NCBI RefSeq assembly: GCF_017255185.1
Contig: NZ_JAFKCZ010000007.1
Location: 186,001-250,000 of the forward strand
DNA: 64,000 bases
From: Parahaliea mediterranea
GTDB taxonomy: Bacteria > Pseudomonadota > Gammaproteobacteria > Pseudomonadales > Halieaceae
Direction: 5' to 3'
Position 1 is the first letter of the stretch; every line of letters begins with the position of its first letter. This document shows, piece after piece, positions 7,738 through 18,931 of the stretch. The notes below the pieces were generated by a model. The model was not told where the DNA came from, searched no databases, and saw nothing but the letters and a program-made list of their open reading frames with translations. Position numbers and translations under genes: made by a program.

Positions 7738-9927
7738 CTAGAACCAGTAGGTCAGGGTGGCCCCGACTGTGCGCGGTGCCGCCGGGGTGACATTGGCCGA
7801 GATTCCCGGGTTAATGGTGAAGTTATGCAGCATGTATTCCTCGTCAAAGGCATTCTTCATCCAGGCTGCGAGTTCCCAGCTCTGGTCCTCTGCGGTATAG
7901 GACGCGCGCAGGTTGGTGACTTCGTAGGCGCTGATCGCGCCCTCCTCACGGTTTTCAATGTCCTGGTAGGCCTTGCTCTTACGCGTGTAGTCGGCGCGGG
8001 CGCCGATGGTGCCCCCTCCCGCAAGCGGGTAATCGAAAATCAGGCTCAAAGAGCCGGCGTTCTTGGGCGCATTGCGCAGCCGGTTGCCCTCGAAGGGCGC
8101 GAGGTTGGCCTCCAGCTTGGTGTATTCGGTGTCGAGGTAGGCATAGGTGCCCGCGAGCTGGAAATAGCTCCCCAACTGCCACTGCATCTCCAGCTCGGCG
8201 CCTCTGCTTTCCGCCTCACCGGCGTTCTGGGTCACGTTCGGGCCGGGAATCCCGCCGGGGCTGACGGTCTGGATCAACACCTGCAGGTCTTCGTACTCGG
8301 TGTAGAATACGGTGGCATTGAAGCGCATGCTGCTATCGAACAGCATACCCTTGATGCCAGCCTCGTAGTTGATCACAGATTCCTCATCGAAAGGTGTTTC
8401 AGCCGCCAGTTGGGTACCCGCGGTACCCTGGAAGCCGCCGCTCTTGAAGCCTGTGGAAGCAGTCGCATAGAACGTGGTGTCACCCAGGTGGTAATTCAAC
8501 GCAACCTTGGGAGTGAAGGCGCTCCAGTCCTCATCGACTTCGATATCAAAGACTTCTGTGATGTTCACACCGTTGGCCAAGGAGCGGTTGGTGGCATCCT
8601 TGCTCTCGGCAGTGTAGCGGCCACCCAGGGTAAGGTCCCAGTTGTCGCCGAACGACCAGGTGAACTGGCCGAAGGCGCCAAAGCTATTGGTCTCGTTGGT
8701 CTGGAAGTTGCCGCCACTCGGCAGCACTGTGCCCGTGGGTGCACCGCCCAGCGGGGCGCCAATGATGGCGTCGAAGAACTCGTCGCGATCAACCTGTTCG
8801 TTCAGGTAAAAGAGGCCTGCCTGCCAGAACAGGGCGTCGCTCGCCTGGCTGGCAAAGCGGAACTCCTGGCTGAATTGCTCTCCCTCTTCCTCGAAGTAAT
8901 TATCAAGTGTAATGATAGGGAAGTATTCGAACGTTACCGGGGGCTGGACATCGAACACGTCCGCGTCAGCCATGCGGTAAGCGGTGATCGAGGTGAAGGT
9001 CCCGAGCTCGACGTCCCAGTCCACCTGCAGTGATATACCCGCTGTATCAGTATCGGCACTGGGCTCTTTACCCTGCAGGTTCTCGTAAAAATCGGGCCGC
9101 AATTCGGGAGGATAAGTGCTGACAATATCGCCCAGTGCCAGGCCATCGCCGATCGAGCGCCCGGGGGCTTTCCTGCGGTCCCTCGAGGCATCGGCGGAAA
9201 GCAGCAGTTCAACGCTATCAGAGGGACGTGCCAGCAGTTGCGCCCGCACCCCGTCCGACTCGTAGGCGTTCAGGTCGTCAAGATCGGCCACCAGGCTTTC
9301 CACATAACCGTCGCGCTCCTTGTGGCTGAAGCTGATCTTGCCTGCCATGGTGTCACCCAGGGGGCCAGACACCAGACCGCGCACACCGAAGTAGCCCATA
9401 TCCCCGCCAGATAATTCAAAGCCACCCTCGAATTCTTCGGCGGGCTTGGTGGTAACGATATTGATGGCGCCACCGGCGGCGTTTTTGCCGTACAGGGTGC
9501 CCTGCGGTCCACGCAGCACTTCAAGACGCTGCAGATCGAACAGATCGAAAGCCTGCCCCGCAGTTCGGCCGAGGTAAACACCGTCGAGGAAGACCACCAC
9601 AGACTGGTCCTCACCCGCACCGTCGGCGTTTGAGCCAATCCCGCGAATAAAGAGCTGGGGCTGGGCCGGATTATAACTACCCATGCTGAAACCGGGCGTA
9701 CGCAGGGAGATCGAATTGATGTCGCTGACATCCGCGGTACGAATATCCTCGGCGCCAATCGCGGTAATGGCGATGGGTACGTCCTGCAGGCTCTCCTCAC
9801 GGTGCTGGGCGGTTACAACAACCTCCTCCAGCGCCTGGGCGTGCAGTTCCAGGTTGACGGAAGCAACGGCTACAGCGAGAACCGTCTGCTGAACCCGCTT
9901 GGCGAGTTGGTTATTTGTCGAATGCAT
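7738..9927 (-). CDS. TonB-dependent outer-membrane receptor
   Basis: A 729-residue receptor with signal peptide, TonB-box region (ALEEVVVTA), plug domain (LQDVPIAITAIGAEDI ... RGIGSN ... VVVFLDGVYLGR ... LRGPQGTLYGKNAAGGAINI) and a 22-strand barrel ending in the C-terminal aromatic signature LTYWF. The plug resembles the large marine-gammaproteobacterial family often annotated as FecA/CirA-like, whose ligands are mostly unknown. Co-transcribed with the serine hydrolase and divergent from a Crp/Fnr regulator 292 bp away, which probably controls it. Complete, with no visible damage. Confidence 0.92.
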   Translation of the reverse strand: MHSTNNQLAKRVQQTVLAVAVASVNLELHAQALEEVVVTAQHREESLQDVPIAITAIGAEDIRTADVSDINSISLRTPGFSMGSYNPAQPQLFIRGIGSNADGAGEDQSVVVFLDGVYLGRTAGQAFDLFDLQRLEVLRGPQGTLYGKNAAGGAINIVTTKPAEEFEGGFELSGGDMGYFGVRGLVSGPLGDTMAGKISFSHKERDGYVESLVADLDDLNAYESDGVRAQLLARPSDSVELLLSADASRDRRKAPGRSIGDGLALGDIVSTYPPELRPDFYENLQGKEPSADTDTAGISLQVDWDVELGTFTSITAYRMADADVFDVQPPVTFEYFPIITLDNYFEEEGEQFSQEFRFASQASDALFWQAGLFYLNEQVDRDEFFDAIIGAPLGGAPTGTVLPSGGNFQTNETNSFGAFGQFTWSFGDNWDLTLGGRYTAESKDATNRSLANGVNITEVFDIEVDEDWSAFTPKVALNYHLGDTTFYATASTGFKSGGFQGTAGTQLAAETPFDEESVINYEAGIKGMLFDSSMRFNATVFYTEYEDLQVLIQTVSPGGIPGPNVTQNAGEAESRGAELEMQWQLGSYFQLAGTYAYLDTEYTKLEANLAPFEGNRLRNAPKNAGSLSLIFDYPLAGGGTIGARADYTRKSKAYQDIENREEGAISAYEVTNLRASYTAEDQSWELAAWMKNAFDEEYMLHNFTINPGISANVTPAAPRTVGATLTYWF

Positions 9928-10089
9928 GTCACTGGACTCCAGATGTTATCGTATCGAGGCAGCTCCACCGAAGCAGCTGTATCCGGGTCGGATGCCCGGT
10001 TTTTTATAGACTGACTGGGAACGTTCCGCCCTCGGTCTTATTTTTCGACGCGGAGTATATCGCTGGCTCTACCTTCGAGTTTGCAACAA

Positions 10090-10108
10090 TTGGTTCAATT
10101 CGGACCAA
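10090..10108. promoter_or_regulatory. Candidate operator between TonB receptor and Crp/Fnr gene
   Basis: Inverted repeat TTGGTTCAATTCGGACCAA (5-bp arms, 9-bp spacer) in the 292-bp divergent intergenic region, a size and symmetry compatible with a Crp/Fnr dimer site. It overlaps a GCAACAA sequence (10083-10089) also seen in the candidate sites of the second Crp/Fnr locus. Prediction by eye only. Confidence 0.35.
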
Positions 10109-10129
10109 ATCGGTATTCTGGGCATAGTA

Positions 10130-10147
10130 CGCCTGGTTTCCCAGGCG
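10130..10147. other. Perfect hairpin in the divergent intergenic region
   Basis: CGCCTGG-TTTC-CCAGGCG forms a 7-bp stem with a 4-nt loop between the receptor and regulator genes. It may be a 5' UTR structure of the regulator transcript. The function is unknown. Confidence 0.35.
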
Positions 10148-10219
10148 ACTGTGCGCCATAGCGTTTGAGTAGGGTCGGGCAACATGCTGCCTGGTCCTCA
10201 GTCACTTGGCAGGGTAACA

Positions 10220-10936
10220 ATGAGAAAAGTTCAGGGATTACACAGCTGGATCGACTCGCTCCCCCCAGCGTTGCGCGAGACTGTCCGGGCGCGAATGAAT
10301 CGACGCCCTTACGAAGATGGGCAGCCAATCTACCTCATTGGAGAGGAGGGGCGCGAACTGTTCCAAATCGTCAGCGGCAAAGTGCGAGTGGTCAGCTTTA
10401 CCGAGGAGGGCAAGGAAGTGCAGCTGGCTGAACTGCGCAGCGGCGACTGTTTCGGGGAGCTCAGTCTGATTACCGGCCTCGGCCGGGACGTGTCCATGTT
10501 CGCGACCGGGCAGACCGAGCTCCTCGTCCTGAGGCGAGGGGATTTCCAACAACTGTATGACGATCACCGGGAAATTCCGCGAGAGCTCAACAAGCTGCTT
10601 GCCCACCGCCTGATTGTCAGTTACACCATCCTCACCGACGCCTGTCTGCTTCCCCTGCGCCATCGCCTGACTCGTGTGCTTGCACAACTGGCTTACAGCG
10701 AAGGCACGACGGATGAAAATGGCAATACGATAGTGGAGGGCGTCACCCACGAGAAACTTGCAACCATGCTTGGTGTGACCCGGCAGGCCATTACCCGTGA
10801 GATGAAGGTGCTGGAGGAAACTGAACTGGTTCACGCCCGATACAGCAGGGTTTGCGTTCCGGAAATCAGCCGTCTGGTGGCAAGCTGTAAACTGTTCTCT
10901 GGCGGAGAACTCATCGTGCCTGACTACTCGGACTGA
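10220..10936 (+). CDS. Crp/Fnr-family transcriptional regulator (locus 1)
   Basis: A 238-residue regulator: cyclic-nucleotide-type beta-roll (residues about 20-125, with LFQIVSGKVRVVSF and SGDCFGELSLI), dimerisation helix, and a winged helix with recognition helix region VTHEKLATMLGVTRQAITRE. ATG 10220 is chosen for its AGGG site at 10211-10214; 12 extra upstream codons are possible. The N-terminal Fe-S cysteine cluster of true Fnr is absent, so oxygen sensing through Fe-S is unlikely; the effector is unknown. Divergent from the TonB receptor-serine hydrolase operon, which it probably regulates. Confidence 0.88.
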   Translation: MRKVQGLHSWIDSLPPALRETVRARMNRRPYEDGQPIYLIGEEGRELFQIVSGKVRVVSFTEEGKEVQLAELRSGDCFGELSLITGLGRDVSMFATGQTELLVLRRGDFQQLYDDHREIPRELNKLLAHRLIVSYTILTDACLLPLRHRLTRVLAQLAYSEGTTDENGNTIVEGVTHEKLATMLGVTRQAITREMKVLEETELVHARYSRVCVPEISRLVASCKLFSGGELIVPDYSD

Positions 10937-10965
10937 AAATCAGACTGGAGATCAGAAACAGCGAG

Positions 10966-10989
10966 CGGCGCTGGATTCCGCCAGCGCCG
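10966..10989. terminator. GC hairpin between convergent Crp/Fnr gene and gyrB
   Basis: CGGCGCTGG (10966-10974) pairs with CCAGCGCCG (10981-10989), loop 6 nt, 30 nt after the regulator stop. It has no strong T-run but is well placed to end transcription between convergent genes. Confidence 0.5.
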
Positions 10990-11081
10990 GCACTGCTAAC
11001 TTATTGAAACTAAAGAAAAGATATAGGACATCTTATGCGCGAATACGACAACTTATGCGCTTTCCTACAAAAGTTCCCCGT

Positions 11082-13541
<2,460 letters not shown>

Positions 13542-13557
13542 CTACTGGTCGTTGTGC

Positions 13558-14652
13558 TTATCGCGCTGAAATTTCACCATGTTCCACGTGGAACATGGAC
13601 GGTTGTTCACCCCCTGGCCACACCCGCGCCACGTCCTCGCGGGCCACACAGGTAATAAACACCTGGGTCTGCAGGGCATCCAATTCCTCGCAAACCCGTT
13701 GACAGTGGGCGGTATCCAGCTCCGAAGGCAGATCATCCACCAGGTAGATACAGCGACTATGGCCGGCGGATTGCATCAACTGGCCCTGGGCCAACTTCAG
13801 TCCACACACCACCAGCTTCTGCTGACCACGCGACAGCACGTCGGCTGCCGGGTAGCCATCCACCGTTACCTTCAGATCGGCGCGCTGGGGCCCCACCTGG
13901 GTAAAACCCTTCTCCCTGTCGGAGGCCTGGGACGCCGCCAGCGCCTCTTCATAGCTCAATCGCTTGTCCCAGCCCTGTCTCAGGCGCAGCTCGAGTTCGC
14001 CGAGCTGAGGCAGCAGTCGCTGCATGAGATCGCGGAACAGGGGGGCGAGTTGTGCAAAATAGGCCTGCCGGTAGTCATTGAGCAGGGCGCCGGATTTAGC
14101 CAGCTCCCGGGTCCACACGGCCAATTCACCGCCCCCCAGTTTATCACGGCGCAGGCCGGTATTGCGCTGTTTTATACAGCGCTGGAAGCGTTGCCACTCG
14201 GGAAAGAAGCGATGTTCCACGTGGAACACACCCCAATTGAGATATTGTCGCCGGGCGCTGGGCGTCCCGGTGAGCAGGTCGAAACTATTGGCATTGATCA
14301 CCTGCAACGGCAATTGCTCCACCAGGCTGGCCACCGTGCGCACCGACTCGCCATTGATCCGCAGCGATAATTCACCGCGCCCCCCGCGCTGGACCCCCAG
14401 GGATACCGAGCCGTTGGTCAGCGCAGACCTCACCGTGCCTTGCACCACGCAGTGCGGCTCACCGTGACTGATCAGCGTGCGGGCGCTGGTGGTGCGAAAA
14501 GAGCGCGCCATGCCGAGCAAATGCACGGCCTCGAGAACACTGGTTTTGCCGCTACCGTTTTCGCCGTAAAGCACATTGATGCGGTTGGCGTCGTTCAGGC
14601 TTGCGCGGCGCAGATTGCGCACGTGATGGATATTGAGCTGCGAGAGAGACAC
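13558..14652 (-). CDS. recF: Recombination/gap-repair ATPase RecF
   Basis: An SMC-like ATPase that loads RecA at single-strand gaps with RecO and RecR. 364 residues; Walker A GENGSGKTSVLEAVHLLG, ABC signature DVLSRGQQKLVVCGLKLAQG and Walker B CIYLVDDLPSELD are intact. Two parS sites lie inside the coding sequence and are read as FHVEH both times: once in the body (GVFHVEHRFF, replacing a normally varied loop) and once in a short C-terminal tail (SMFHVEHGEISAR) beyond the conserved end of the family. Downstream of dnaN by 102 nt. Confidence 0.95.
   Translation of the reverse strand: MSLSQLNIHHVRNLRRASLNDANRINVLYGENGSGKTSVLEAVHLLGMARSFRTTSARTLISHGEPHCVVQGTVRSALTNGSVSLGVQRGGRGELSLRINGESVRTVASLVEQLPLQVINANSFDLLTGTPSARRQYLNWGVFHVEHRFFPEWQRFQRCIKQRNTGLRRDKLGGGELAVWTRELAKSGALLNDYRQAYFAQLAPLFRDLMQRLLPQLGELELRLRQGWDKRLSYEEALAASQASDREKGFTQVGPQRADLKVTVDGYPAADVLSRGQQKLVVCGLKLAQGQLMQSAGHSRCIYLVDDLPSELDTAHCQRVCEELDALQTQVFITCVAREDVARVWPGGEQPSMFHVEHGEISAR
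13580..13595. promoter_or_regulatory. parS centromere site 1 (inside recF)
   Basis: TGTTCCACGTGGAACA, a perfect palindrome that matches the chromosomal ParB binding site described in Pseudomonas. Symmetry extends to 22 bp (13577-13598). About 4 kb from the predicted oriC, the expected location for loading ParB, whose gene is in this window. Lies in the 3' end of recF. Confidence 0.9.
14213..14228. promoter_or_regulatory. parS centromere site 2 (inside recF)
   Basis: A second TGTTCCACGTGGAACA, identical to site 1 over 16 bp and about 630 bp away, also within recF and in the same reading phase. Confidence 0.9.
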
Positions 14653-14754
14653 GGGATGCGCTCAAACTACCGAAGGAGGAGGTTTACAAGAAGAGGGTGG
14701 AATAGCAAAAAGCGGGCGGGAATCTGCCCGCCGCGGCGCGACGGGCAACTGGCC

Positions 14755-15861
14755 CTAGAGCCGCATGGGCATGACCACATACACCGAATCCCCGCTCTCG
14801 GACTCCTCCAGCAGGGCACTACTGTTGGGATCGGACATGGACAATTTCACCTGATCGCCGCTCAATACACCGAGCACGTCCAGCAAGTAGCTCACGTTGA
14901 AACCGATTTCCAGGGTATCGCCCTGATACTCCACCGGCACGGATTCCTCCGCCTGCTCCTGCTCGGGGTTGTTGGCGACGATTTCCATCGCCTCCGGCAC
15001 CAGCTTCAGGCGCACGCCGCGGTACTTTTCGTTGGAAAGAATAGCGGCGCGGCTGAAGGCCTGGCGCAAATCCAGGCGGGAACCGATTACGATCTTGTCG
15101 GGGGAGCGGGGCAAAACCCGCTCGTAATCCGGGAACTTGCCGTCCACCAGCTTGGACGTGAAGGTGAATTCGTCGGTGGTGGCGCGCACGTGGTTGCTGC
15201 CCAGCACGATGGCGATATCCTCCTCTTCGCTCAGCAGCAGGCGCGACAGCTCCAATACCCCCTTGCGTGGCAGGATAACCTGCATATCCTCCGGGCTGTC
15301 CACCTGCGAGGGCAGGGTACACATGGCCAGGCGGTGGCCGTCGGTGGCAACCACCCGCATACGCCCGCCCTGAAGCTCCCACAGCATGCCGTTGAGGTAG
15401 TAGCGCACATCCTGCTGAGCCATGGCAAAGGCCGTGCGATCGATCAAGCGACGCAGCTGGCCTTGGCGGACGGTGAATTGATGGGTGCCGATGCTGTCCT
15501 CCACGCTGGGAAACTCCCGCGCCGGAAGGGTCGACAGGGTAAAGCGGCTGCGCCCGGATTTCACCGTCGCCTTGCCTTCCACCACCGAAAACTCGATATC
15601 GCTGCCTTCCGGCAGGGATTTACAGATGTCCACCAGCTTGCGCGCCGGTACGGTGACCTCACCGTCCTCGCCGGCACCGGCGGGCAACGGCACCCGCCCA
15701 ACCAACTCCACTTCCAGGTCGGTACCGGTGAGGGACAGGCGATCACCCTCGAGCACCAGTAGTACGTTGGCCAATATCGGCAGCGTCTGGCGCCGCTCCA
15801 CCACGCCGGCGACCAGGTTCAGTGGCTTGAGCAGGGCATCCCGGGAAACTACAAATTTCAT
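14755..15861 (-). CDS. dnaN: DNA polymerase III beta sliding clamp
   Basis: Ring-shaped processivity clamp for replicative polymerases. Start at ATG 15861 (MKFVVSRDALLKPLNLVAGV), 368 residues, standard length; a longer frame upstream is non-conserved. The three clamp domains are recognisable by VVERRQTLPILANVLL, TLPAREFPSVE, LYYLNGM-like RYYLNGMLWEL, ATDGHRLA and the C-terminal VYVVMPMRL that closes the last domain and ends the family. Transcribed with dnaA (137-nt gap) and recF. Confidence 0.97.
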   Translation of the reverse strand: MKFVVSRDALLKPLNLVAGVVERRQTLPILANVLLVLEGDRLSLTGTDLEVELVGRVPLPAGAGEDGEVTVPARKLVDICKSLPEGSDIEFSVVEGKATVKSGRSRFTLSTLPAREFPSVEDSIGTHQFTVRQGQLRRLIDRTAFAMAQQDVRYYLNGMLWELQGGRMRVVATDGHRLAMCTLPSQVDSPEDMQVILPRKGVLELSRLLLSEEEDIAIVLGSNHVRATTDEFTFTSKLVDGKFPDYERVLPRSPDKIVIGSRLDLRQAFSRAAILSNEKYRGVRLKLVPEAMEIVANNPEQEQAEESVPVEYQGDTLEIGFNVSYLLDVLGVLSGDQVKLSMSDPNSSALLEESESGDSVYVVMPMRL

Positions 15862-15998
15862 ATTCTGTTGTATTCCTTTTTTGTCACCGAATAGGCCGGC
15901 GCCGTGTCCGACAGGGAACCCCCGCAACGCGGTATCGCCCCCAACTGGCTACAGGCATGCGCCTATTGCAAAAACAACGTCTCCTATCCGCCGCGAGC

Positions 15999-17672
15999 TC
16001 AGGTTGTGAGCGAGCGAAGCAGATTCTTGTAGTCCTCGCGAATATCGGAATTGGTTTCACGAAGTTCCTTGATTTTACGACATGCATGCAACACTGTCGT
16101 GTGGTCGCGCCCCCCAAAACTGTCGCCAATTTCGGGGAGACTGTGGTTGGTCAATTCCTTGGCCAGCGCCATGGCCACCTGCCGTGGACGCGCCACCGAC
16201 CGGCTGCGACGACGCGACATCAGGTCGGCGACCTTAATTTTGTAGTACTCGGCCACGGTGCGCTGGATATTGTCGAGACTCACCTGCTTGTCCTGCAAGG
16301 CCAGCAGGTCCTTGAGGCTCTCCTTGATCAGCTCGATATCCACGGGCCTGCCGGTGAAGTGAGCGCTTGCTATCACCCGTTTAAGCGCGCCTTCCAGCTC
16401 ACGCACGTTGGAGCGAATCCGCTGCGCAATGAAAAAGGCCGCTTCCGGTGGCAGCTCCACCCGGGCCTGGTTGGCCTTGTTCATCAGGATCGCCACCCGT
16501 GTCTCGAGCTCCGGTGGCTCCACCGCCACCGTCAGCCCCCAGCCAAAGCGCGACTTGAGGCGCTCCTCGAGCCCGTCAATCTCCTTGGGATAGCGATCAC
16601 AGGTGAGAATCATCTGCTGTCCGCCCTCGAGCAGGGCATTGAAGGTGTGGAAAAACTCTTCCTGGGAGCGATCCTTCTTGGCGAAGAACTGGATATCGTC
16701 GATCAGCAGGGCATCGACCGAGCGGTAATAGCGTTTGAAATCGCTGATCGCGTTCAACTGCAGCGCCTTGACCATGTCGGCAACAAAGCGCTCGGAGTGC
16801 AGGTAAACCACCTTGGCCCCGGGGTTCTGGGATTTCAGGGCATTGCCCACCGCGTGCATCAAGTGGGTTTTACCCAGGCCGACACCACCGTAGAGGAACA
16901 GCGGGTTATAGGCGGATCCGGGGTTTTCAGCCACCTGCCGCGCCGCGGCCAGCGCCAGCTGGTTGGACTTGCCCTCGACAAAGTTGTCAAAGGTGTAGTT
17001 ATCCACCAGGTGGTGCTGGTGTTGTGGATTGCTCTGCCCCTCCTGCGACCGACTGGCGGGGGGCCGGCCAACCGGGGTACGGCCACCCGGGGGCCCGCCA
17101 ACCGGGGGCCGGCCACCCGGGCCGCGGTCTTCCGCGATCGCATGCGCCGTCACCGCCGCGCGCGGAGCTTCCGGGGCACGTGAGTGACCGCCAGGCCCGC
17201 CCGGGGACGGGGGGGCCTCGCCACTGACCGCAAAACCCGAGACCGAAGGACTGGACGCGGGGCGTTCACCGACGCCGCTGGGTATCGAAAAACCGAGAGA
17301 AGAGGGGCGCCCGCCCGCGGCGCCACTATCCAGCGGGCGCTCGGTCACCGGCGGGCTGGCCATGGGGCGCTCGCCCACCGGACTCTCCGGCAGCCCGCTG
17401 TCGGCCGCGGGGGACTGTGGACGCTGCGCGCCACTGCCGATCTCCAACACCACGTCGGGCGCCTGTTCGCCCTCCATTTCCCGCACCAGTTCGTGGATGC
17501 GCGAGGAGAACTTGTTGGCGACAAAATCCTTGATGAAGCGGTTGGGGGCAAACAGCGTGAGCATTTGCCCCTCGTGGGCGGCCTGCAGCGGCCGGATCCA
17601 GGTATTGAATTGTTGCGATGGCAACTCGCTTTGCAGGCGATCCATGCACCGCTGCCAAATGACTCCAGGCAA
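15999..17672 (-). CDS. dnaA: Chromosomal replication initiator DnaA, long linker
   Basis: AAA+ initiator that binds DnaA boxes and melts oriC. Domain I ([20 protein letters not shown], about residues 1-80), an unusually long Pro/Gly/Ser/Arg-rich domain II (about 82-220), AAA+ domain III from [10 protein letters not shown] with Walker [10 protein letters not shown] (about 262-270) and Walker B LLIDDIQF, and domain IV with the signature [15 protein letters not shown]. Total 557 residues against about 450-515 in relatives, all of the excess in the linker. The TTG at 17672 is used as start because residues 4-9 (VIWQRC) match the family; an ATG nine codons on would remove them. The GGAAGG before TTG is very close, so the start is uncertain. 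Confidence 0.95.
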   Translation of the reverse strand: MPGVIWQRCMDRLQSELPSQQFNTWIRPLQAAHEGQMLTLFAPNRFIKDFVANKFSSRIHELVREMEGEQAPDVVLEIGSGAQRPQSPAADSGLPESPVGERPMASPPVTERPLDSGAAGGRPSSLGFSIPSGVGERPASSPSVSGFAVSGEAPPSPGGPGGHSRAPEAPRAAVTAHAIAEDRGPGGRPPVGGPPGGRTPVGRPPASRSQEGQSNPQHQHHLVDNYTFDNFVEGKSNQLALAAARQVAENPGSAYNPLFLYGGVGLGKTHLMHAVGNALKSQNPGAKVVYLHSERFVADMVKALQLNAISDFKRYYRSVDALLIDDIQFFAKKDRSQEEFFHTFNALLEGGQQMILTCDRYPKEIDGLEERLKSRFGWGLTVAVEPPELETRVAILMNKANQARVELPPEAAFFIAQRIRSNVRELEGALKRVIASAHFTGRPVDIELIKESLKDLLALQDKQVSLDNIQRTVAEYYKIKVADLMSRRRSRSVARPRQVAMALAKELTNHSLPEIGDSFGGRDHTTVLHACRKIKELRETNSDIREDYKNLLRSLTT

Positions 17673-17792
17673 ACCTTCCCCCCGATTGCCACGATAAAAT
17701 GGTCATCACTGAGTTAGTGAATGTTAGTAACTTCTTATTCCGGCGACCATTGCACCCGCCGGGAAGAGGCATGATACGCCCCCCACAAACAC

Positions 17793-17801
17793 TTATCCAC
17801 A
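17793..17801 (+). promoter_or_regulatory. DnaA box (perfect)
   Basis: TTATCCACA, identical to the high-affinity DnaA consensus, in the dnaA-rpmH gap. Confidence 0.85.
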
Positions 17802-17911
17802 AAAACGGCGCTTCGAAGGGCTTTTTTTTTATTATTAGAAATCAGTATCTTATGTGTGTTATACGGCGACGAAGAACAGGGAGCCAAAGGTTATACCACA
17901 AGCTATCTACC

Positions 17912-17920
17912 TGTGGATAA
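17912..17920 (-). promoter_or_regulatory. DnaA box (perfect, reverse)
   Basis: TGTGGATAA on the plus strand, the complement of TTATCCACA, facing the first box across the AT-rich tract. Confidence 0.85.
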
Positions 17921-18035
17921 ACTGTTTGTATCTTTTTGGAAAAATGTGCACCGAATGCGCCAGGCCGCGCGCCGCCTGGCTTTGGCCGGGCGCGCGGGCA
18001 GGGTCCCGCAAACGCCAAAAAACAGCAAAATCGCG

Positions 18036-18064
18036 TTGTATTGCGGCGGCCGTTTCAATAGAAT
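18036..18064 (+). promoter_or_regulatory. Sigma-70-type promoter of rpmH
   Basis: TTGTAT (18036-18041), 17-bp spacer, TAGAAT (18059-18064), about 65 nt before the rpmH start. Confidence 0.55.
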
Positions 18065-18129
18065 AGCCAGCCTTTTTTCCGGCCCGCGTTCCGCGGCCGC
18101 AGACTGTTTACGTTATTGGAATCAATGTC

Positions 18130-18264
18130 ATGAAAAGAACGTTTCAACCCAGCGTCCTGAAGCGCAAGCGCACCCACGGCTTCCGCGCCCGCATGGCCAC
18201 CAAGAATGGCCGCCTGGTCCTGAACCGCCGCCGCGCCAAGGGTCGCAAGCGCCTGGCAGCCTGA
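18130..18264 (+). CDS. rpmH: 50S ribosomal protein L34
   Basis: 44 residues, [20 protein letters not shown] at the N-terminus and a basic [12 protein letters not shown] end, matching L34 along its whole length. Structural protein of the large ribosomal subunit. First gene of the right-hand origin block, with rnpA 12 nt downstream. Small but unmistakable. Confidence 0.97.
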   Translation: MKRTFQPSVLKRKRTHGFRARMATKNGRLVLNRRRAKGRKRLAA

Positions 18265-18276
18265 TGGGTCGCCGGG

Positions 18277-18690
18277 GTGATGGGTGGCGACGCACAAACA
18301 GGCGGACCCGATCATCGCTTCGGCAAGGCCCGGCGCCTGCTCAACGCGAGCGACTACAGCCGCGTTTTTGACTGCGCCGAGGCCCGCGCCTCGCACAAAC
18401 ATGTCTTGCTACTGGCAAGGCGCAACGACAAACCCGGGCATCGCCTGGGTTTGGTCGTGGCCAAAAAAAATGTTCGGCAGGCAGTACAACGCAACCGGGT
18501 CAAACGCCTGACCCGGGAAGTGTTCCGCCAGGTTCCCCAGCAAGGGCCTTTTCTGGACGTGGTGGTTCTGGCGCGGCGCGGCATCGACCAGTTGGATAAT
18601 GCCCAGCTATCCTCTATGCTGCGCGAGCAGTGGCGGAAACTGGCCCAACGTGTTTCCACGCCAAACCCCAGCACGAGCCAGGAACGCTGA
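18277..18690 (+). CDS. rnpA: Ribonuclease P protein component
   Basis: Protein cofactor of RNase P, which removes 5' leaders from pre-tRNAs. About 137 residues; the family RNR motif is AVQRNRVKRLTREVFR, preceded by RLGLVVAKKN and followed by DVVVLARRG. The start may be GTG 18277 or the adjacent ATG 18280; conserved sequence begins at HRFGKARRLL, so both are plausible. The stop overlaps the yidD start by one base (TGATG). Confidence 0.95.
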   Translation: MMGGDAQTGGPDHRFGKARRLLNASDYSRVFDCAEARASHKHVLLLARRNDKPGHRLGLVVAKKNVRQAVQRNRVKRLTREVFRQVPQQGPFLDVVVLARRGIDQLDNAQLSSMLREQWRKLAQRVSTPNPSTSQER

Positions 18691-18917
18691 TGCGCCGCAT
18701 ACTGATTACGCTGATTTCCGTCTACCAGGCCTGCCTCAGCCCGTTCCTTGGCAACCACTGCCGTTTCTACCCCAGCTGCTCCGCCTATGCCCGCGAGGCC
18801 ATCGCCGAACACGGGGTAATAAAAGGAAGCCTGCTGGCCATGCGCCGCCTGTCCCGCTGCCACCCCTGGCATGAAGGCGGGGTGGATCCGGTACCGCCCT
18901 GTACCCACACTCACTGA
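18690..18917 (+). CDS. yidD: Membrane protein insertion efficiency factor YidD
   Basis: 75 residues; MRRILITLISVYQACLSPFL gives an amphipathic/hydrophobic N-terminus, followed by the conserved CRFYPSCSAYAREAI and RLSRCHPWHEGGVDPVP. It assists YidC-dependent insertion of inner-membrane proteins. The start is fixed by translational coupling: its ATG shares a base with the rnpA stop. yidC starts 14 nt after its stop. Confidence 0.95.
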   Translation: MRRILITLISVYQACLSPFLGNHCRFYPSCSAYAREAIAEHGVIKGSLLAMRRLSRCHPWHEGGVDPVPPCTHTH

Positions 18918-18931
18918 CTTCGAACTGAATT

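Larger units (their letters stand above)
17673..18129. other. oriC: Predicted chromosomal origin oriC (dnaA-rpmH intergenic)
   Basis: The 457-bp gap between divergent dnaA and rpmH, the position of the functional origin in pseudomonads. It contains two perfect DnaA boxes in opposite orientation about 110 bp apart and, between them, the AT-rich tract around 17818-17870 (a run of T followed by ATTATTAG and TATCTTATGTGTG), a candidate unwinding element. Gene strands flip here, as expected at a bidirectional origin. The right part carries the rpmH promoter. Confidence 0.8.
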
